NCBI RefSeq assembly: GCF_016901955.1
Contig: NZ_JACJLC010000024.1
Location: 1-44,239 of the forward strand
Source of the DNA: Pseudoflavonifractor phocaeensis
GTDB taxonomy: Bacteria > Bacillota > Clostridia > Oscillospirales > Oscillospiraceae
Direction: 5' to 3'
DNA length: 44,239 nucleotides
How positions within the stretch are numbered: position 1 is the first letter of the stretch; every line of letters begins with the position of its first letter. The translations under genes were made by a program, and so were the position numbers. Below the pieces are notes generated by a model. The model was not told the origin of the DNA. It worked only from the letters and a program-made list of their open reading frames with translations, and searched no databases. Below, one piece after another: positions 32,722 through 40,816 of the stretch.

Positions 32722-33414
32722 TTACATGAGCTTAGCGCCGTTGATCTTCACGCCGGGGCCCATGGTGGAAGCACAAACGCAGGAGCGAATGTACTGGCCC
32801 TTGGCGGCAGCGGGCTTGGCCTTGATGATGGCGCCGATCAGAGCGTTGAAGTTCTCGGTCAGCTTCTCAGCGCCGAAGGAGACCTTGCCGATGGGGCAGT
32901 GGATGATGTTGGTCTTGTCCAGACGATACTCCACCTTACCGGCTTTGATCTCGGTGACGGCCTTGGCCACGTCGGGGGTGACGGTGCCGGCCTTGGGGGA
33001 GGGCATCAGGCCCTTGGGGCCCAGAACCTTACCCAGACGGCCCACAACGCCCATCATGTCGGGAGAAGCGACCACCACGTCGTAGTCGAACCAGTTCTCC
33101 TTCTGGATCTTCTCCACCAGGTCCATCTCGCCCACGAAGTCGGCGCCGGCGGCGCGGGCGGCCTCGGCCTTGTCGCCCTTGGCGAAGACCAGCACCCGCT
33201 GGGTGCGGCCGGTGCCGTGGGGCAGGACGATGGCGCCGCGGACCTGCTGGTCAGCGTGACGGGAGTCGACGCCCAGCTTCACGTGGAGCTCCACGGTCTC
33301 GTCGAACTTGGCGGGAGCGGTCTTGACCACCAGCTCCATGGCCTCAGCGGTATCGTACAGAGCGGCCTTGTCGACCAGCTTGGCGCTCTCCTGATATTTC
33401 TTGCCTCTAAACAT
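32722..33414 (-). CDS. rplA: Ribosomal protein L1
   Basis: The 230-residue protein shows the L1 features: [58 protein letters not shown] and [23 protein letters not shown]1 binds 23S rRNA at the mobile L1 stalk and its own mRNA to regulate rplKA. AAGGAGG precedes the ATG. It is last in the rpmG-secE-nusG-rplK-rplA unit and ends at a strong terminator. Confidence 0.98.
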   Translation of the reverse strand: MFRGKKYQESAKLVDKAALYDTAEAMELVVKTAPAKFDETVELHVKLGVDSRHADQQVRGAIVLPHGTGRTQRVLVFAKGDKAEAARAAGADFVGEMDLVEKIQKENWFDYDVVVASPDMMGVVGRLGKVLGPKGLMPSPKAGTVTPDVAKAVTEIKAGKVEYRLDKTNIIHCPIGKVSFGAEKLTENFNALIGAIIKAKPAAAKGQYIRSCVCASTMGPGVKINGAKLM

Positions 33415-33433
33415 GCTCTATTCCCTCCTTCGC

Positions 33434-33859
33434 TCAGTCGCCCACCACGACGCCCATGGAGCGGGCGGTGCCGGCGATCATGCTCATGGCCGCCTCGACG
33501 CTGGCCGCGTTCAGGTCAGGCATCTTGGTCTCGGCGATCTTGCGCACATCTTCCTTGCTGATGGTGGCCACCTTGGTCTTGTTGGGCACACCGGAGCCGG
33601 ACTCGATGTTGCAGGCCTTCTTGATGAGGACGGCGGCGGGGGGAGTTTTGGTGATGAAGGAGAAGGAACGGTCGGCGTAGACGGTGATCACCACGGGGAT
33701 GATCAGGCCCACGTCGTTCTTGGTGCGCTCATTGAACTCCTTGGTGAAGGCGGCGATGTTGATGCCGTGCTGACCAAGGGCGGGACCCACAGGGGGGGCG
33801 GGAGTCGCCTTGCCCGCGGGGATCTGAAGTTTCACATAACCAGTAATTTTCTGTGCCAT
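33434..33859 (-). CDS. rplK: Ribosomal protein L11
   Basis: The start at 33859 gives [32 protein letters not shown], the universal L11 N-terminus, with AGGAGGTG upstream; four extra codons upstream are spurious. The 141-residue protein forms the GTPase-associated centre with 23S rRNA. The C-terminal RNA-binding domain contains [17 protein letters not shown] and the final AARSMGVVV-type motif ([11 protein letters not shown]). It lies 19 nt before rplA. Confidence 0.98.
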   Translation of the reverse strand: MAQKITGYVKLQIPAGKATPAPPVGPALGQHGINIAAFTKEFNERTKNDVGLIIPVVITVYADRSFSFITKTPPAAVLIKKACNIESGSGVPNKTKVATISKEDVRKIAETKMPDLNAASVEAAMSMIAGTARSMGVVVGD

Positions 33860-33953
33860 TTGAAACAGCACCTCCTACGATAAATGTGGTTGGAAGCGGA
33901 ACTGCTTTGCAGTCCCTCCCACGTGCGGGGGAAAGGGGGCCGGGACCCGGAGC

Positions 33954-34475
33954 TTATTCCACTGGCTCGATCTCGTCCAGCTCCAGCTCCACGGGAGTCT
34001 CGCGGCCAAACATGGAGACCACCACACGGACCTTGCTGCGGTCCAGGTCGATCTCCTCCACGGTGCCCAGGAAGGACTCCAGAGCGCCGTTGATGATCTT
34101 GACGTTGTCGCCCACCTGGTAGTTGACCACCACCTCGCGCTTTTCCACGCCCAGGGCGGAGATCTCCTCGTCGGTGAGGGGGATGGGCTTGTTGCCCGAG
34201 CCTACGAACCCGGTGACGCCGCGCACGTTGCGCACCAGATGCCAGGTCTCATCGGTCAAAACCATCTTGACCAGAACGTAGCCGGGGAAAACCTTGCGCT
34301 CCACAGTCTTGGGGCCGTTGTCGGTGATCTCGGTGACGGTCTCCAGGGGAATGCTGACCTCGTGGATCAGCTCCCGCAGGCCGCGGTTTTCCACTGCCTT
34401 CTCGATGCTGGCGGCCACGGTGTTTTCATAGCCGGAATAGGTATGCACCACATACCATTTCGCGTTTTCAGCCAT
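33954..34475 (-). CDS. nusG: Transcription termination/antitermination factor NusG
   Basis: The 173-residue factor has the NGN domain (AKWYVVHTYSGYENTVAASIEKAV, VERKVFPGYVLVKM, TWHLVRNVRGVTGFVG) and a KOW domain (YQVGDNVKIINGALESFLGTVEEID). It binds RNA polymerase and modulates pausing and Rho- or ribosome-coupled elongation. It lies 10 nt after the secE stop in the usual order secE-nusG-rplK-rplA. Confidence 0.98.
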   Translation of the reverse strand: MAENAKWYVVHTYSGYENTVAASIEKAVENRGLRELIHEVSIPLETVTEITDNGPKTVERKVFPGYVLVKMVLTDETWHLVRNVRGVTGFVGSGNKPIPLTDEEISALGVEKREVVVNYQVGDNVKIINGALESFLGTVEEIDLDRSKVRVVVSMFGRETPVELELDEIEPVE

Positions 34476-34485
34476 TTGCTACACC

Positions 34486-34773
34486 TTAACCCTTGCCAAA
34501 CAGGTCCAACAGGGCGCGGATCACGGAGCCGGCGAGGGCGTCGAACACACAGATGCAGATCCCAACGACGATGCAGCAGAGGATGACGATCACGGTGTTG
34601 TTGATGGTCTGTTTCTTGGTGGGCCACTGGACCTTCTTCAGCTCGCTCTTGAGTTCCTTGAACCACTTGCCGATGCGGGCGAAGAAGCCGGGCTTCTTGT
34701 CGGCCTTGGCGGCGTCCTTCTTCTTGTCCGCTTTGGCGGGCTTGGTCTGCTCGAGCTTCTCGTTTTCAGACAT
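34486..34773 (-). CDS. secE: Preprotein translocase subunit SecE
   Basis: I use ATG 34773 (MSENEKLEQ); a TTG three codons earlier is less likely. The 95-residue protein has a Lys-rich cytoplasmic tail, the amphipathic helix WFKELKSELKKVQWPTKKQTINNT that is the SecE signature, and one membrane segment (VIVILCCIVVGICICVFDALA). It clamps SecY in the translocon. It lies between rpmG and nusG. Confidence 0.96.
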   Translation of the reverse strand: MSENEKLEQTKPAKADKKKDAAKADKKPGFFARIGKWFKELKSELKKVQWPTKKQTINNTVIVILCCIVVGICICVFDALAGSVIRALLDLFGKG

Positions 34774-34815
34774 TCCGTTCAACCCTTCTTTCTTCTGAGC
34801 CTAATGCAGCACTCA

Positions 34816-34980
34816 TTACTTGGTCTCGTTGTGGACCGTGTGCTTTCTGCAGAAGGGGCAGTACTTCTTCAATTCCAGACGGTCGGGAGTATTCTTCTTG
34901 TTCTTGTTGGTGTTATAGTTCCGCTGCTTACACTCGGAGCAGCGCAGGGTGATCTTCACCCGGTTGCCGGCCTTCGCCAT
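34816..34980 (-). CDS. rpmG: Ribosomal protein L33
   Basis: A 54-residue gene with ATG at 34980 and GGAGGTGCC upstream. [22 protein letters not shown] and [17 protein letters not shown] show the CxxC pairs of the zinc-binding (C+) form of L33. The same frame is open far upstream to 35637, but only this last part is protein-like. It is the first gene of the rpmG-secE-nusG-rplK-rplA unit and has a long leader with an attenuator-like hairpin. Confidence 0.97.
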   Translation of the reverse strand: MAKAGNRVKITLRCSECKQRNYNTNKNKKNTPDRLELKKYCPFCRKHTVHNETK

Positions 34981-35016
34981 GTTCGGCACCTCCTTCAATG
35001 TTTGACCGTGAACAGC

Positions 35017-35051
35017 AAAAATGCTGGACACGGCCGCAGGCCGAATCCAGC
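35017..35051 (-). terminator. Attenuator-like hairpin in the rpmG leader
   Basis: On the minus strand GCTGGATTCGGCC pairs with GGCCGTGTCCAGC (12 of 13 pairs, one G-U) and runs into ATTTTTGC. It lies about 35 nt before rpmG within a leader of about 215 nt. Further CGCGC repeats upstream could form a competing structure. Confidence 0.62.
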
Positions 35052-35202
35052 AACGTACCGGCGCGTAAGCGCGCGTTTCATCGTCACGGTGGGGGATTCG
35101 GCACATTTGCCTCCCTATGTCTCGCGCGGAGGAAAGGGTTTCGCGCGTCATCACACCGTAAAAATGCGCACAAAAAAAGAGCCCTTTTTCATAGGTAATT
35201 GA

Positions 35203-35231
35203 ACTATACCACAGGTGGCCGCCCAAGTCAA
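35203..35231 (-). promoter_or_regulatory. Promoter of the rpmG-secE-nusG-rplKA operon
   Basis: Minus-strand TTGACT (35231-35226), 17-nt spacer, TATAGT (35208-35203). Confidence 0.82.
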
Positions 35232-35242
35232 GAACTTTTCTC

Positions 35243-35271
35243 TTGTTTTTTGGGGGAAACTTCTGTATAGT
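35243..35271 (+). promoter_or_regulatory. Probable promoter of ruvX
   Basis: TTGTTT (35243-35248), 17-nt spacer, TATAGT (35266-35271). It lies back-to-back with the rpmG promoter. Confidence 0.6.
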
Positions 35272-35292
35272 GGACCGGAAGGAGGGATCTGC

Positions 35293-35712
35293 TTGCGTAT
35301 CATGGCCATTGACTATGGCGACGCCCGGACAGGGGTGGCCATTTCCGACCCCACCGGCCTGCTGGCCGGATTCACCACTGTGATCCACAGCCGCAAGCCG
35401 GAGCAGGTGGCGGCCGAGCTGGCCCGGCTGGTGGAGGAGCACCAGGTGGAGGAGCTGGTGATGGGCTTTCCCCGGAACATGGACGGCACCGAGGGTCCCC
35501 GGGCCGAGCTGTACAAAGCCTTTGCCGCCCGGGTGGAGGAGGCCTGCGGCCTGCGTCCGGTGCTGTGGGACGAGCGGCGCACCACCGTGGAGGCACACAA
35601 TATCCTCCACGCTTCGGGGAAGAAAATGAAAAACCATAAAAAAACTGTGGACGCGGTAGCCGCCACCCTGATCCTGGAGGGCTATCTGACCTTTAAAAGG
35701 GCCAGAAGCTGA
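35293..35712 (+). CDS. ruvX: RuvX/YqgF family Holliday-junction resolvase-like nuclease
   Basis: TTG 35293 follows AAGGAGG by 7 nt and gives [22 protein letters not shown], the typical N-terminus; the 139-residue length is normal. The RNase H-fold acidic residues are in [21 protein letters not shown] and [12 protein letters not shown]. Members resolve four-way junctions in vitro and take part in pre-16S rRNA 5' end maturation in E. coli. [15 protein letters not shown] is also conserved. In related genomes it sits near DUF1292 genes; here that gene is 5.7 kb away. Confidence 0.93.
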   Translation: MRIMAIDYGDARTGVAISDPTGLLAGFTTVIHSRKPEQVAAELARLVEEHQVEELVMGFPRNMDGTEGPRAELYKAFAARVEEACGLRPVLWDERRTTVEAHNILHASGKKMKNHKKTVDAVAATLILEGYLTFKRARS

Positions 35713-35717
35713 GGCCG

Positions 35718-35755
35718 GAGCCGGAGGGGAATTTCCTTCGGCTCTTGCTTTTTAT
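35718..35755 (+). terminator. Terminator of ruvX
   Basis: GAGCCGGAGG pairs with CCTTCGGCTC, followed by TTGCTTTTT. The tail overlaps the -35 box of the GntR promoter. Confidence 0.6.
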
Positions 35756-35784
35756 GAAATTTGTATTATAATATATAATACAAA
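35745..35784 (+). promoter_or_regulatory. Promoter and perfect 25-bp operator of the GntR-DUF5808 operon
   Basis: TTGCTT (35745-35750), 16-nt spacer, TATAAT (35767-35772). Over the -10 box lies TTTGTATTATA (35760-35770) facing TATAATACAAA (35774-35784), a perfect palindrome with a 3-nt centre. GTA...TAC half-sites are typical of GntR-family operators, so autorepression is likely. Confidence 0.75.
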
Positions 35785-35804
35785 CAATACAAGGAGGCGG
35801 GACC

Positions 35805-36176
35805 ATGCTTCTGCGCTTGGACTTTGGCAGCGATATCCCCATTTACCAGCAGATCCGGGACCAGATCGTGGTGGGTATCGCCGACGGGCGGCTGTCTCCC
35901 GGAGCGCGGCTGGCCACCGTCCGGGCTCTGGCGGAGGAGAGCGGGGTCAACACCATGACGGTGAGCAAGGCCTATCAGCTGCTGAAACAGGAGGGGTATA
36001 TCCAGACTGACCGGCGGAGCGGCACAGTGGTTTGCCCAGGCCAGACGACCGGTCCATCAGGAGCCACCCTGCGGGCGCTGCGGGTGAGCCTGTCCGAGCT
36101 GCGGCTGGCGGGGCTGGACAAGGAGAAGGCCCTGGCGCTTTGCGCCAGGCTGTACGACGAGGAGGGGAGCGTATGA
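35805..36176 (+). CDS. GntR-family regulator, YtrA type
   Basis: The 123-residue protein has the GntR winged helix at the N-terminus (IPIYQQIRDQIVVGIADGRLSPGARL, VRALAEESGVNTMTVSKAYQLLKQEGYI) and only a short helical C-terminal part for dimerisation. This is the YtrA subfamily layout. AAGGAGG precedes the ATG. A perfect palindrome covers its promoter, so it probably represses itself and the DUF5808 gene, with which it overlaps by 4 nt (ATGA). YtrA-type regulators often respond to cell-envelope stress or antibiotics; that role is inference here. Confidence 0.92.
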   Translation: MLLRLDFGSDIPIYQQIRDQIVVGIADGRLSPGARLATVRALAEESGVNTMTVSKAYQLLKQEGYIQTDRRSGTVVCPGQTTGPSGATLRALRVSLSELRLAGLDKEKALALCARLYDEEGSV

Positions 36177-37561
36177 TCGGCAAGCTGATTTTATGGTTGA
36201 GCGTCATCTGGCTGGTTCCGCTGATGTATTTCTTCCTGAAAAACGAGGCCAAGTTCAAGAAAAACATCGCCGTGGGGGTAACCTTCCCCTATGAGGGCCG
36301 TACCCACCCGGATATTCTGGCCCTGCTTGTCCGGTTCAAAAAGGAGCTGGGCCGGGTCTGCCTGGCCTTGCTGATTCTGGCGGTGGCGCTGATGCTCCTA
36401 CCGGTGTCCTTCGGTCTGATGCTGACCATTTGGCTCGTCTGGGTGGACTTGTGTGTGGTACTGCCGGTGGTGCCCTACGTCAGGTGCAACCGGGCCTTGA
36501 AGGCCCTGAAACGGGAGCGGGGATGGAGCGATCCCCGGCGGCAGCAGACGGTGGCCGACCTGACCGTGGCGGCCCAGCCGGAGAAACGGGCCTCTCCAGT
36601 TATCTTTGTGCTGGCCCTGGTGGTGAGCGCCCTACCTGTCTGGTGGGCCCTGGGCTGGGGAGATACCCTGGAGGGGTTAATCCTTCTTACTGGTCCCGCC
36701 TGTGTGCTCCTGTTCTGGGCCTGCTACCGCTGGGCCTTCCGCCGGAAGGCGGAGGTGGTGGACGAAAACGAGGACCTGACCGCCGCCCTCACCCGTCTGC
36801 GCCGCCGGGCCTGGCGGCGGTGCTGGGTATGGGGGGCCTGGTTCATGGCGCTGTTCAACCTGGCCCTGGCCCTCAGCTTTGTGCATCCTCTGGCGGGACT
36901 GCTGCTGCTGCTCCTGCTGGCGGTGCTGCTGACGGGGTTTCTGGTGGGCCTGGAGTTCCGGCTGCGAAAGCTTCAGGAAAGACTCACGGCTCAAAGTGGC
37001 CGGGACTTCTATGTGGATGAGGACGACAAGTGGCTCTGGGGCATGTTCTACTATGACCCCAATGACAGCCACCTGATGGTCAACGCCCGGGTGGGACTGA
37101 ACGCCACCGTCAATATGGCCAGACCGGCGGGCAAAGTCATTATGGCACTTACCGCAGCCCTGCTGCTGTTCATGCCTCTGGTGGGGGTGTGGCTCATGGG
37201 GGAGGAGCGAGCCCCGGTGACCCTTGCCTTGACGGACACCGCCCTGGTGGCTTCCCACTCGGGCACCCGGTATGAGATCCCTCTGGAAGAGATGGACAGC
37301 GTGGAGCTGCTGGAGGAGCTGCCCCACATCCGCCGGGTGGCGGGCACCGCTATGGAGACGGTGAACAAAGGCCGCTGGCGCTGTGACGAGTACGGTGCCC
37401 TCACCGCCTGCCTGGACCCCCGCACCGGGCCCTGGCTGCTGGTACGGGCCGGGGAGACCACCTGGTTGGTGGGGAGCAGCGACGGAGGCGCCGGGAAGGT
37501 CTATGCGGCCCTCAGGGCTCTTTTGGCCGGGCAAATAGCTCCCGCAGGCCAATCAGGATGA
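36173..37561 (+). CDS. DUF5808-type multi-pass membrane protein
   Basis: The ATG at 36173 overlaps the GntR stop. The 462-residue protein has about eight membrane segments in pairs. Between them lies the cytoplasmic motif DKWLWGMFYYDPNDSHLMVNARVGLNATVNMARP, the DUF5808 signature often found with GntR-YtrA regulators. A C-terminal soluble part of about 110 residues (YEIPLEEMDSVELLEELP...) resembles a bacterial PH-like sheet. The function is unknown; an envelope-stress role is suggested by the regulator. Its last 50 nt overlap the end of the convergent transporter gene. Confidence 0.82.
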   Translation: MIGKLILWLSVIWLVPLMYFFLKNEAKFKKNIAVGVTFPYEGRTHPDILALLVRFKKELGRVCLALLILAVALMLLPVSFGLMLTIWLVWVDLCVVLPVVPYVRCNRALKALKRERGWSDPRRQQTVADLTVAAQPEKRASPVIFVLALVVSALPVWWALGWGDTLEGLILLTGPACVLLFWACYRWAFRRKAEVVDENEDLTAALTRLRRRAWRRCWVWGAWFMALFNLALALSFVHPLAGLLLLLLLAVLLTGFLVGLEFRLRKLQERLTAQSGRDFYVDEDDKWLWGMFYYDPNDSHLMVNARVGLNATVNMARPAGKVIMALTAALLLFMPLVGVWLMGEERAPVTLALTDTALVASHSGTRYEIPLEEMDSVELLEELPHIRRVAGTAMETVNKGRWRCDEYGALTACLDPRTGPWLLVRAGETTWLVGSSDGGAGKVYAALRALLAGQIAPAGQSG

Positions 37562-37880
37562 GAAACCCGCCAAAAAATCGTCGCAGCAGGCCGGTGTCCA
37601 GGCCGGTGGCCCCCCAGGCGGCCAGGGACGCTGCGGCCAGCCCCGCCAGGATGGCGGGCAGGAGGATAGACTTTTCCACATAGCCGTTTTTCATGTGAGC
37701 GGGGAGGGAAGCTCCGGCGGCGGGGAGAAAGTAGAGCAGGTTGATGCCCTGGGCTTCCTGCTGGGGCAGGCCGGCAAAGGCAGTGAGGTAGATGAGCAGC
37801 AGAGTGCCGCCGCCCACCCCGAAGCCGGACAGGATGCCAGTGGCGGCCCCGGCCAGCAGGGGAAACAGCCAGCCGCTCAT
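37512..37880 (-). CDS. TSUP (TauE/SafE) family half-transporter, second gene
   Basis: The 122-residue product starts MSGWLFPLLAGAATGILSGFGVGGGTLLL, the typical TSUP repeat start, and has about four membrane segments (LIGLRELF at the end). It overlaps the first half-gene as ATGA. Two adjacent half-length TSUP genes are common in Clostridia and probably form a heterodimer equal to one full-length anion exporter (sulfite or organosulfonate type by family; substrate unknown). Its 3' end overlaps the convergent DUF5808 gene by 50 nt. Confidence 0.85.
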   Translation of the reverse strand: MSGWLFPLLAGAATGILSGFGVGGGTLLLIYLTAFAGLPQQEAQGINLLYFLPAAGASLPAHMKNGYVEKSILLPAILAGLAAASLAAWGATGLDTGLLRRFFGGFLILIGLRELFARPKEP

Positions 37881-38245
37881 CCCAGCAGGGCCCTCACGCC
37901 GCCGTAGAGGATGAGCAGGGCGAATCCCCGGCGGAGCCAGGTCATGTTCAGCCCCTTGAACAGCCGGCCTCCCAGCAGCCCTCCCAGCAGTCCCCCGGCC
38001 AGGTAGGGTAGGGCGGCAGTAAAATCCACCCCGCCCCGGAACAGGTAGATGGCGGCGGAGAGGACGCACAGGGGCAGGATGATGGCCACCGAGGTGGCAA
38101 AGGCCTTCCGTTGTCCCAGACCGCACCAGCCCGCCAGCAGGGGCACCAGCACCATGCCGCCGCCGCCCCCGAAAAAGCCGTTGACCACCCCCGCTGCCGC
38201 CCCTGCCAGGGCGGGGCGGAGCCAGCTGCGTTCTGCTTGCTTCAA
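37877..38245 (-). CDS. TSUP (TauE/SafE) family half-transporter, first gene
   Basis: The 122-residue product (MKQAERSWLRPALAGAAAGVVNGFFGGGGGMVLVPLLAGW...) has about four membrane segments and the Gly-rich start of a TSUP repeat. The start is a TTG at 38245 with a G-rich site upstream, so the exact start is uncertain. It pairs with the overlapping second half-gene; the two repeats correspond to the N and C halves of full-length TSUP carriers. Confidence 0.84.
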   Translation of the reverse strand: MKQAERSWLRPALAGAAAGVVNGFFGGGGGMVLVPLLAGWCGLGQRKAFATSVAIILPLCVLSAAIYLFRGGVDFTAALPYLAGGLLGGLLGGRLFKGLNMTWLRRGFALLILYGGVRALLG

Positions 38246-38249
38246 ACAA

Positions 38250-38290
38250 CATACCCCCCGTCGGCCTTAGTGTGCCGGCGGGGGGTATGT
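38250..38290 (-). terminator. Terminator-like hairpin between tcdA and the TSUP genes
   Basis: ACATACCCCCCGTCGGC and GCCGGCGGGGGTATGT pair over about 15 bp with one bulge. The minus-strand tail TGTTTGAAG is only moderately T-rich. Confidence 0.6.
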
Positions 38291-38298
38291 TTTATGCG

Positions 38299-39015
38299 CT
38301 ATCTCTGGGTATTGATCAGGGAACAGATCACGTCCCCTGCCATCATCAGCCCGGCCACCGGGGGCACCCAGGCCACGCTGCCAGGCACCGAGCGGCGGCC
38401 GGGTGGCGGGGCCTCGTGCTGGATGGCCGACTTGGGCTCCTCCGGGGACCAGAGTACCCGATGGCGGTGGATGCCCCTGGCCCGCAGCTCCTTACGCACC
38501 ACCCGGGCCAGGGGACAGCCCTCGGTCTTGGAGATGTCCCCGATGCGGAACTGGCTGGGATCCAGCTTATTGCCGGTGCCCAGGGCGGAGAGGATGGGGA
38601 TGCCCCGGGTAAGGGCGGTCTCGATCAGGTCCAGCTTACAGGATACCAGGTCGATGCAGTCCACAATATAGTCGTACCGAGTGGAGAAAAAGGCCTCCCT
38701 CCGCGCTGCCTCATACTTTTCCGCCCGAACGGTGAGCTTGCAGTCCGGATTGATGTCGGCGATCCGCTCCGCCATGGCCAGGGCCTTGGGCTTGCCCAGG
38801 GTGGACAGGGTGGCCTCCACCTGGCGGTTCAGGTTGGTGAGGCCCACTTCGTCATGGTCGATAAGGGTAAGGGCCCCCACCCCGGACCGGGCCAGGGCCT
38901 CAGCGCACCAGCTGCCCACGCCCCCCAGGCCGAACACCGCCACATGGCTGGCGGCCAGCTGTTCCATGGCCTGGGGGCCAAGCAGCATCTCTGTCCGCAG
39001 GAATTTTTCGTCCAT
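38299..39015 (-). CDS. tcdA: tRNA threonylcarbamoyladenosine dehydratase (ThiF/E1-like)
   Basis: The 238-residue enzyme cyclises N6-threonylcarbamoyl-A37 of tRNA in an ATP-dependent step. The nucleotide site is VAVFGLGGVGSWCAEALARSG. ALTLIDHDEVGLTNLNRQ and DYIVDCIDLVSCKLDLI follow in the order of the TcdA/CsdL group of E1-like proteins. ISKTEGCPLARVVRKELRARGI is also specific to this group. AGGAGG precedes the ATG. It is a single gene with terminators on both sides. Confidence 0.92.
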   Translation of the reverse strand: MDEKFLRTEMLLGPQAMEQLAASHVAVFGLGGVGSWCAEALARSGVGALTLIDHDEVGLTNLNRQVEATLSTLGKPKALAMAERIADINPDCKLTVRAEKYEAARREAFFSTRYDYIVDCIDLVSCKLDLIETALTRGIPILSALGTGNKLDPSQFRIGDISKTEGCPLARVVRKELRARGIHRHRVLWSPEEPKSAIQHEAPPPGRRSVPGSVAWVPPVAGLMMAGDVICSLINTQR

Positions 39016-39028
39016 AGCGCCTCCTGTA

Positions 39029-39060
39029 AAAACGCGGACGGAGTCCAGCCCCGTCCGCGT
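39029..39060 (-). terminator. Terminator of the PrsA-like gene
   Basis: ACGCGGACGG (39032-39041) pairs with CCGTCCGCGT (39051-39060). The minus-strand tail is TTTTTACAGG. Confidence 0.82.
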
Positions 39061-39075
39061 ATGTCTGTTGGATTT

Positions 39076-40677
39076 TTAGGAATTGACGTACTTGATGCCG
39101 TCACCCTGGGTGACCTCCAGGCCTTCGGTAAGGCCGTCCACCCAGCTGGTGGTCTCCTCCTCCCGCAGGGCGTCGTCGGCGGTGAGCTTCCACTCAGGCT
39201 CGTTGTCCCCCTGGTAGTAGATCACATGCCAGCCGTACTGGTTGGTGTTGGTGTTCTCCACCAGGCCGGTGTCGCCCGCCTTGCGGCCCTCGGCAAAGAC
39301 CCAGTCGTTGAAGCTTTCCACCATTTCGCCGGGCTTCACGGCCTCGTACAGGCCGCCGTTGGTGCTGGAGCCGGTATCATCGGAATACTCCTCCGCCAGA
39401 GCGCCGAAGGACTCGGCGGTCTTATCGCCAGCCTCCCACTGGGCCAGCAGGTCCTCGGCCTCCGCCTTGGCGGCGTCCATGGCGGCGTCGGAGGGGATGG
39501 TGGACTCGTCTACATCGGAGGTGGAGAAGTCGTCCTCCTGGTCCAGCTCAGCCTTAATGAGGATGTGCCGGACATCGGCGGTGGGGGTCTGGTCCAGGTA
39601 GCGGTCCAGGAAAAGGACCACATAGTAGCCGCTGGAGTACTCCACCACGCCCACGTCGCCGGCGGTCCGGCTCGCGTCCAGCATCCACTCGCCGTAGGTG
39701 CGGCTGCTGATGCTGGAACCGGACAGACCGGTGTTCAGAGAGTAGTCGGGATCGTTCTCATAGCTCTCCTTGCTGGTTTCGGACACGTAGTCTGGAGCCA
39801 ACTCGGCAAAAGTGGCCTCCTTATCCTCAGCCTCCTCAATGGCGGCGGCGAACTGATCGGCCTTGGCCTTGGCGGCCTGCATGGCGGCAGCGGACTCGGC
39901 CTCGGTGGGCTCTACAGTGTTGCCCTCCTCGTCAGTGCTGCTGGGAGCGGAGCCGTCAATGAGGATGGAACGGAAGGTAAAGCTGTCAAGTTCGTCCTTG
40001 TGCTCGTCGTAGTAGGACTGGATCTGCTCGTCAGTGATATCCAAGCTGTCGGAGTGATCCTGCTCATATGCGTTGACCAGGGTATCCCGCTGGACGCAGG
40101 CCGTAAAGGCGCCCTCGGTCATATACTTGCCATAGTTGGCTCTCAGATAGGTGGAAAAGCCATTGTAGTTCTGGTCGGCGTAACTCTTCAGGTCGGCCAG
40201 ATCCTGATCCAGGGTAGCCTCGTCCTCCTCGGAGAGGGTGTAGCCGGCCTCGTTGGCGGCCCGCTCCAGGGCGGTGACCCGGGTCAGCTCCTGGATGGCC
40301 TGCTCCATGAAGTAGTCGTGATAGCTCTGGGTCTGCTCCTCGTCCACATACTGTTCCCGCAGGTCCTGGGTGGTGTCAAAGGCGGTGCCGTAGCTTTCGG
40401 AGTAGGCCGTGTTCAGGGCGGTGTGGTAGTAGAAGCTCACATCGTTGACGCTGTACTGCTGGCCGTCTACGGTGAGGGCGGTGGCGCCCCGCTGGAAGAT
40501 GCCGGAATCCCACACCAGCAGGATGACCACCAGAATGGCCACCACCACGCCGATGGCGGTGTACAGCACTGCCTTCTGCTTGGTGGCCTGCTGCTCCTTG
40601 CGCTGGGCCCGCTGCTTCTGGGTCAGGCCCTGTTCGGGGTCTCCCCGGCGCTGCTTTTTTTCTCTGGATGCGCTCAT
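39076..40677 (-). CDS. Membrane-anchored parvulin-type foldase (PrsA/PpiD-like)
   Basis: The ATG at 40677 is preceded by AGAGGA at a longish spacing; an extended frame to 40782 is less likely. The 533-residue protein has a basic, Gln-rich cytoplasmic head (REKKQRRGDPEQ...), one membrane segment (VLYTAIGVVVAILVVILLVW), a SurA-like helical N-domain, and a PPIase domain after about residue 355 (TADVRHILIKAE, FGALAEEYSDDTGSSTNGGLY, YGWHVIYYQG). The last three motifs are parvulin hallmarks. It is expected outside the membrane, helping exported proteins fold. It is acidic and Asp/Glu/Ser-rich outside the head. Confidence 0.88.
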   Translation of the reverse strand: MSASREKKQRRGDPEQGLTQKQRAQRKEQQATKQKAVLYTAIGVVVAILVVILLVWDSGIFQRGATALTVDGQQYSVNDVSFYYHTALNTAYSESYGTAFDTTQDLREQYVDEEQTQSYHDYFMEQAIQELTRVTALERAANEAGYTLSEEDEATLDQDLADLKSYADQNYNGFSTYLRANYGKYMTEGAFTACVQRDTLVNAYEQDHSDSLDITDEQIQSYYDEHKDELDSFTFRSILIDGSAPSSTDEEGNTVEPTEAESAAAMQAAKAKADQFAAAIEEAEDKEATFAELAPDYVSETSKESYENDPDYSLNTGLSGSSISSRTYGEWMLDASRTAGDVGVVEYSSGYYVVLFLDRYLDQTPTADVRHILIKAELDQEDDFSTSDVDESTIPSDAAMDAAKAEAEDLLAQWEAGDKTAESFGALAEEYSDDTGSSTNGGLYEAVKPGEMVESFNDWVFAEGRKAGDTGLVENTNTNQYGWHVIYYQGDNEPEWKLTADDALREEETTSWVDGLTEGLEVTQGDGIKYVNS

Positions 40678-40816
40678 GTGTCGTTTCAGTCCTCTCGTCA
40701 ATATTCCTGCCGTGGCAGGGATGGAGAAGTTTCCATCATATAGACAAATTCGTATTATACAGGAAAGCTGGGGTATTTTCAAGCATAAAACCCGTGTTCA
40801 TATTTTGTTTGGATTT

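Noticed and set aside
34816-35637. A 273-codon frame extending rpmG upstream across the promoter and ruvX
   Set aside because: Only its last 54 codons are protein-like (L33) and have a ribosome site. The rest is antisense to ruvX and spans the divergent promoters.
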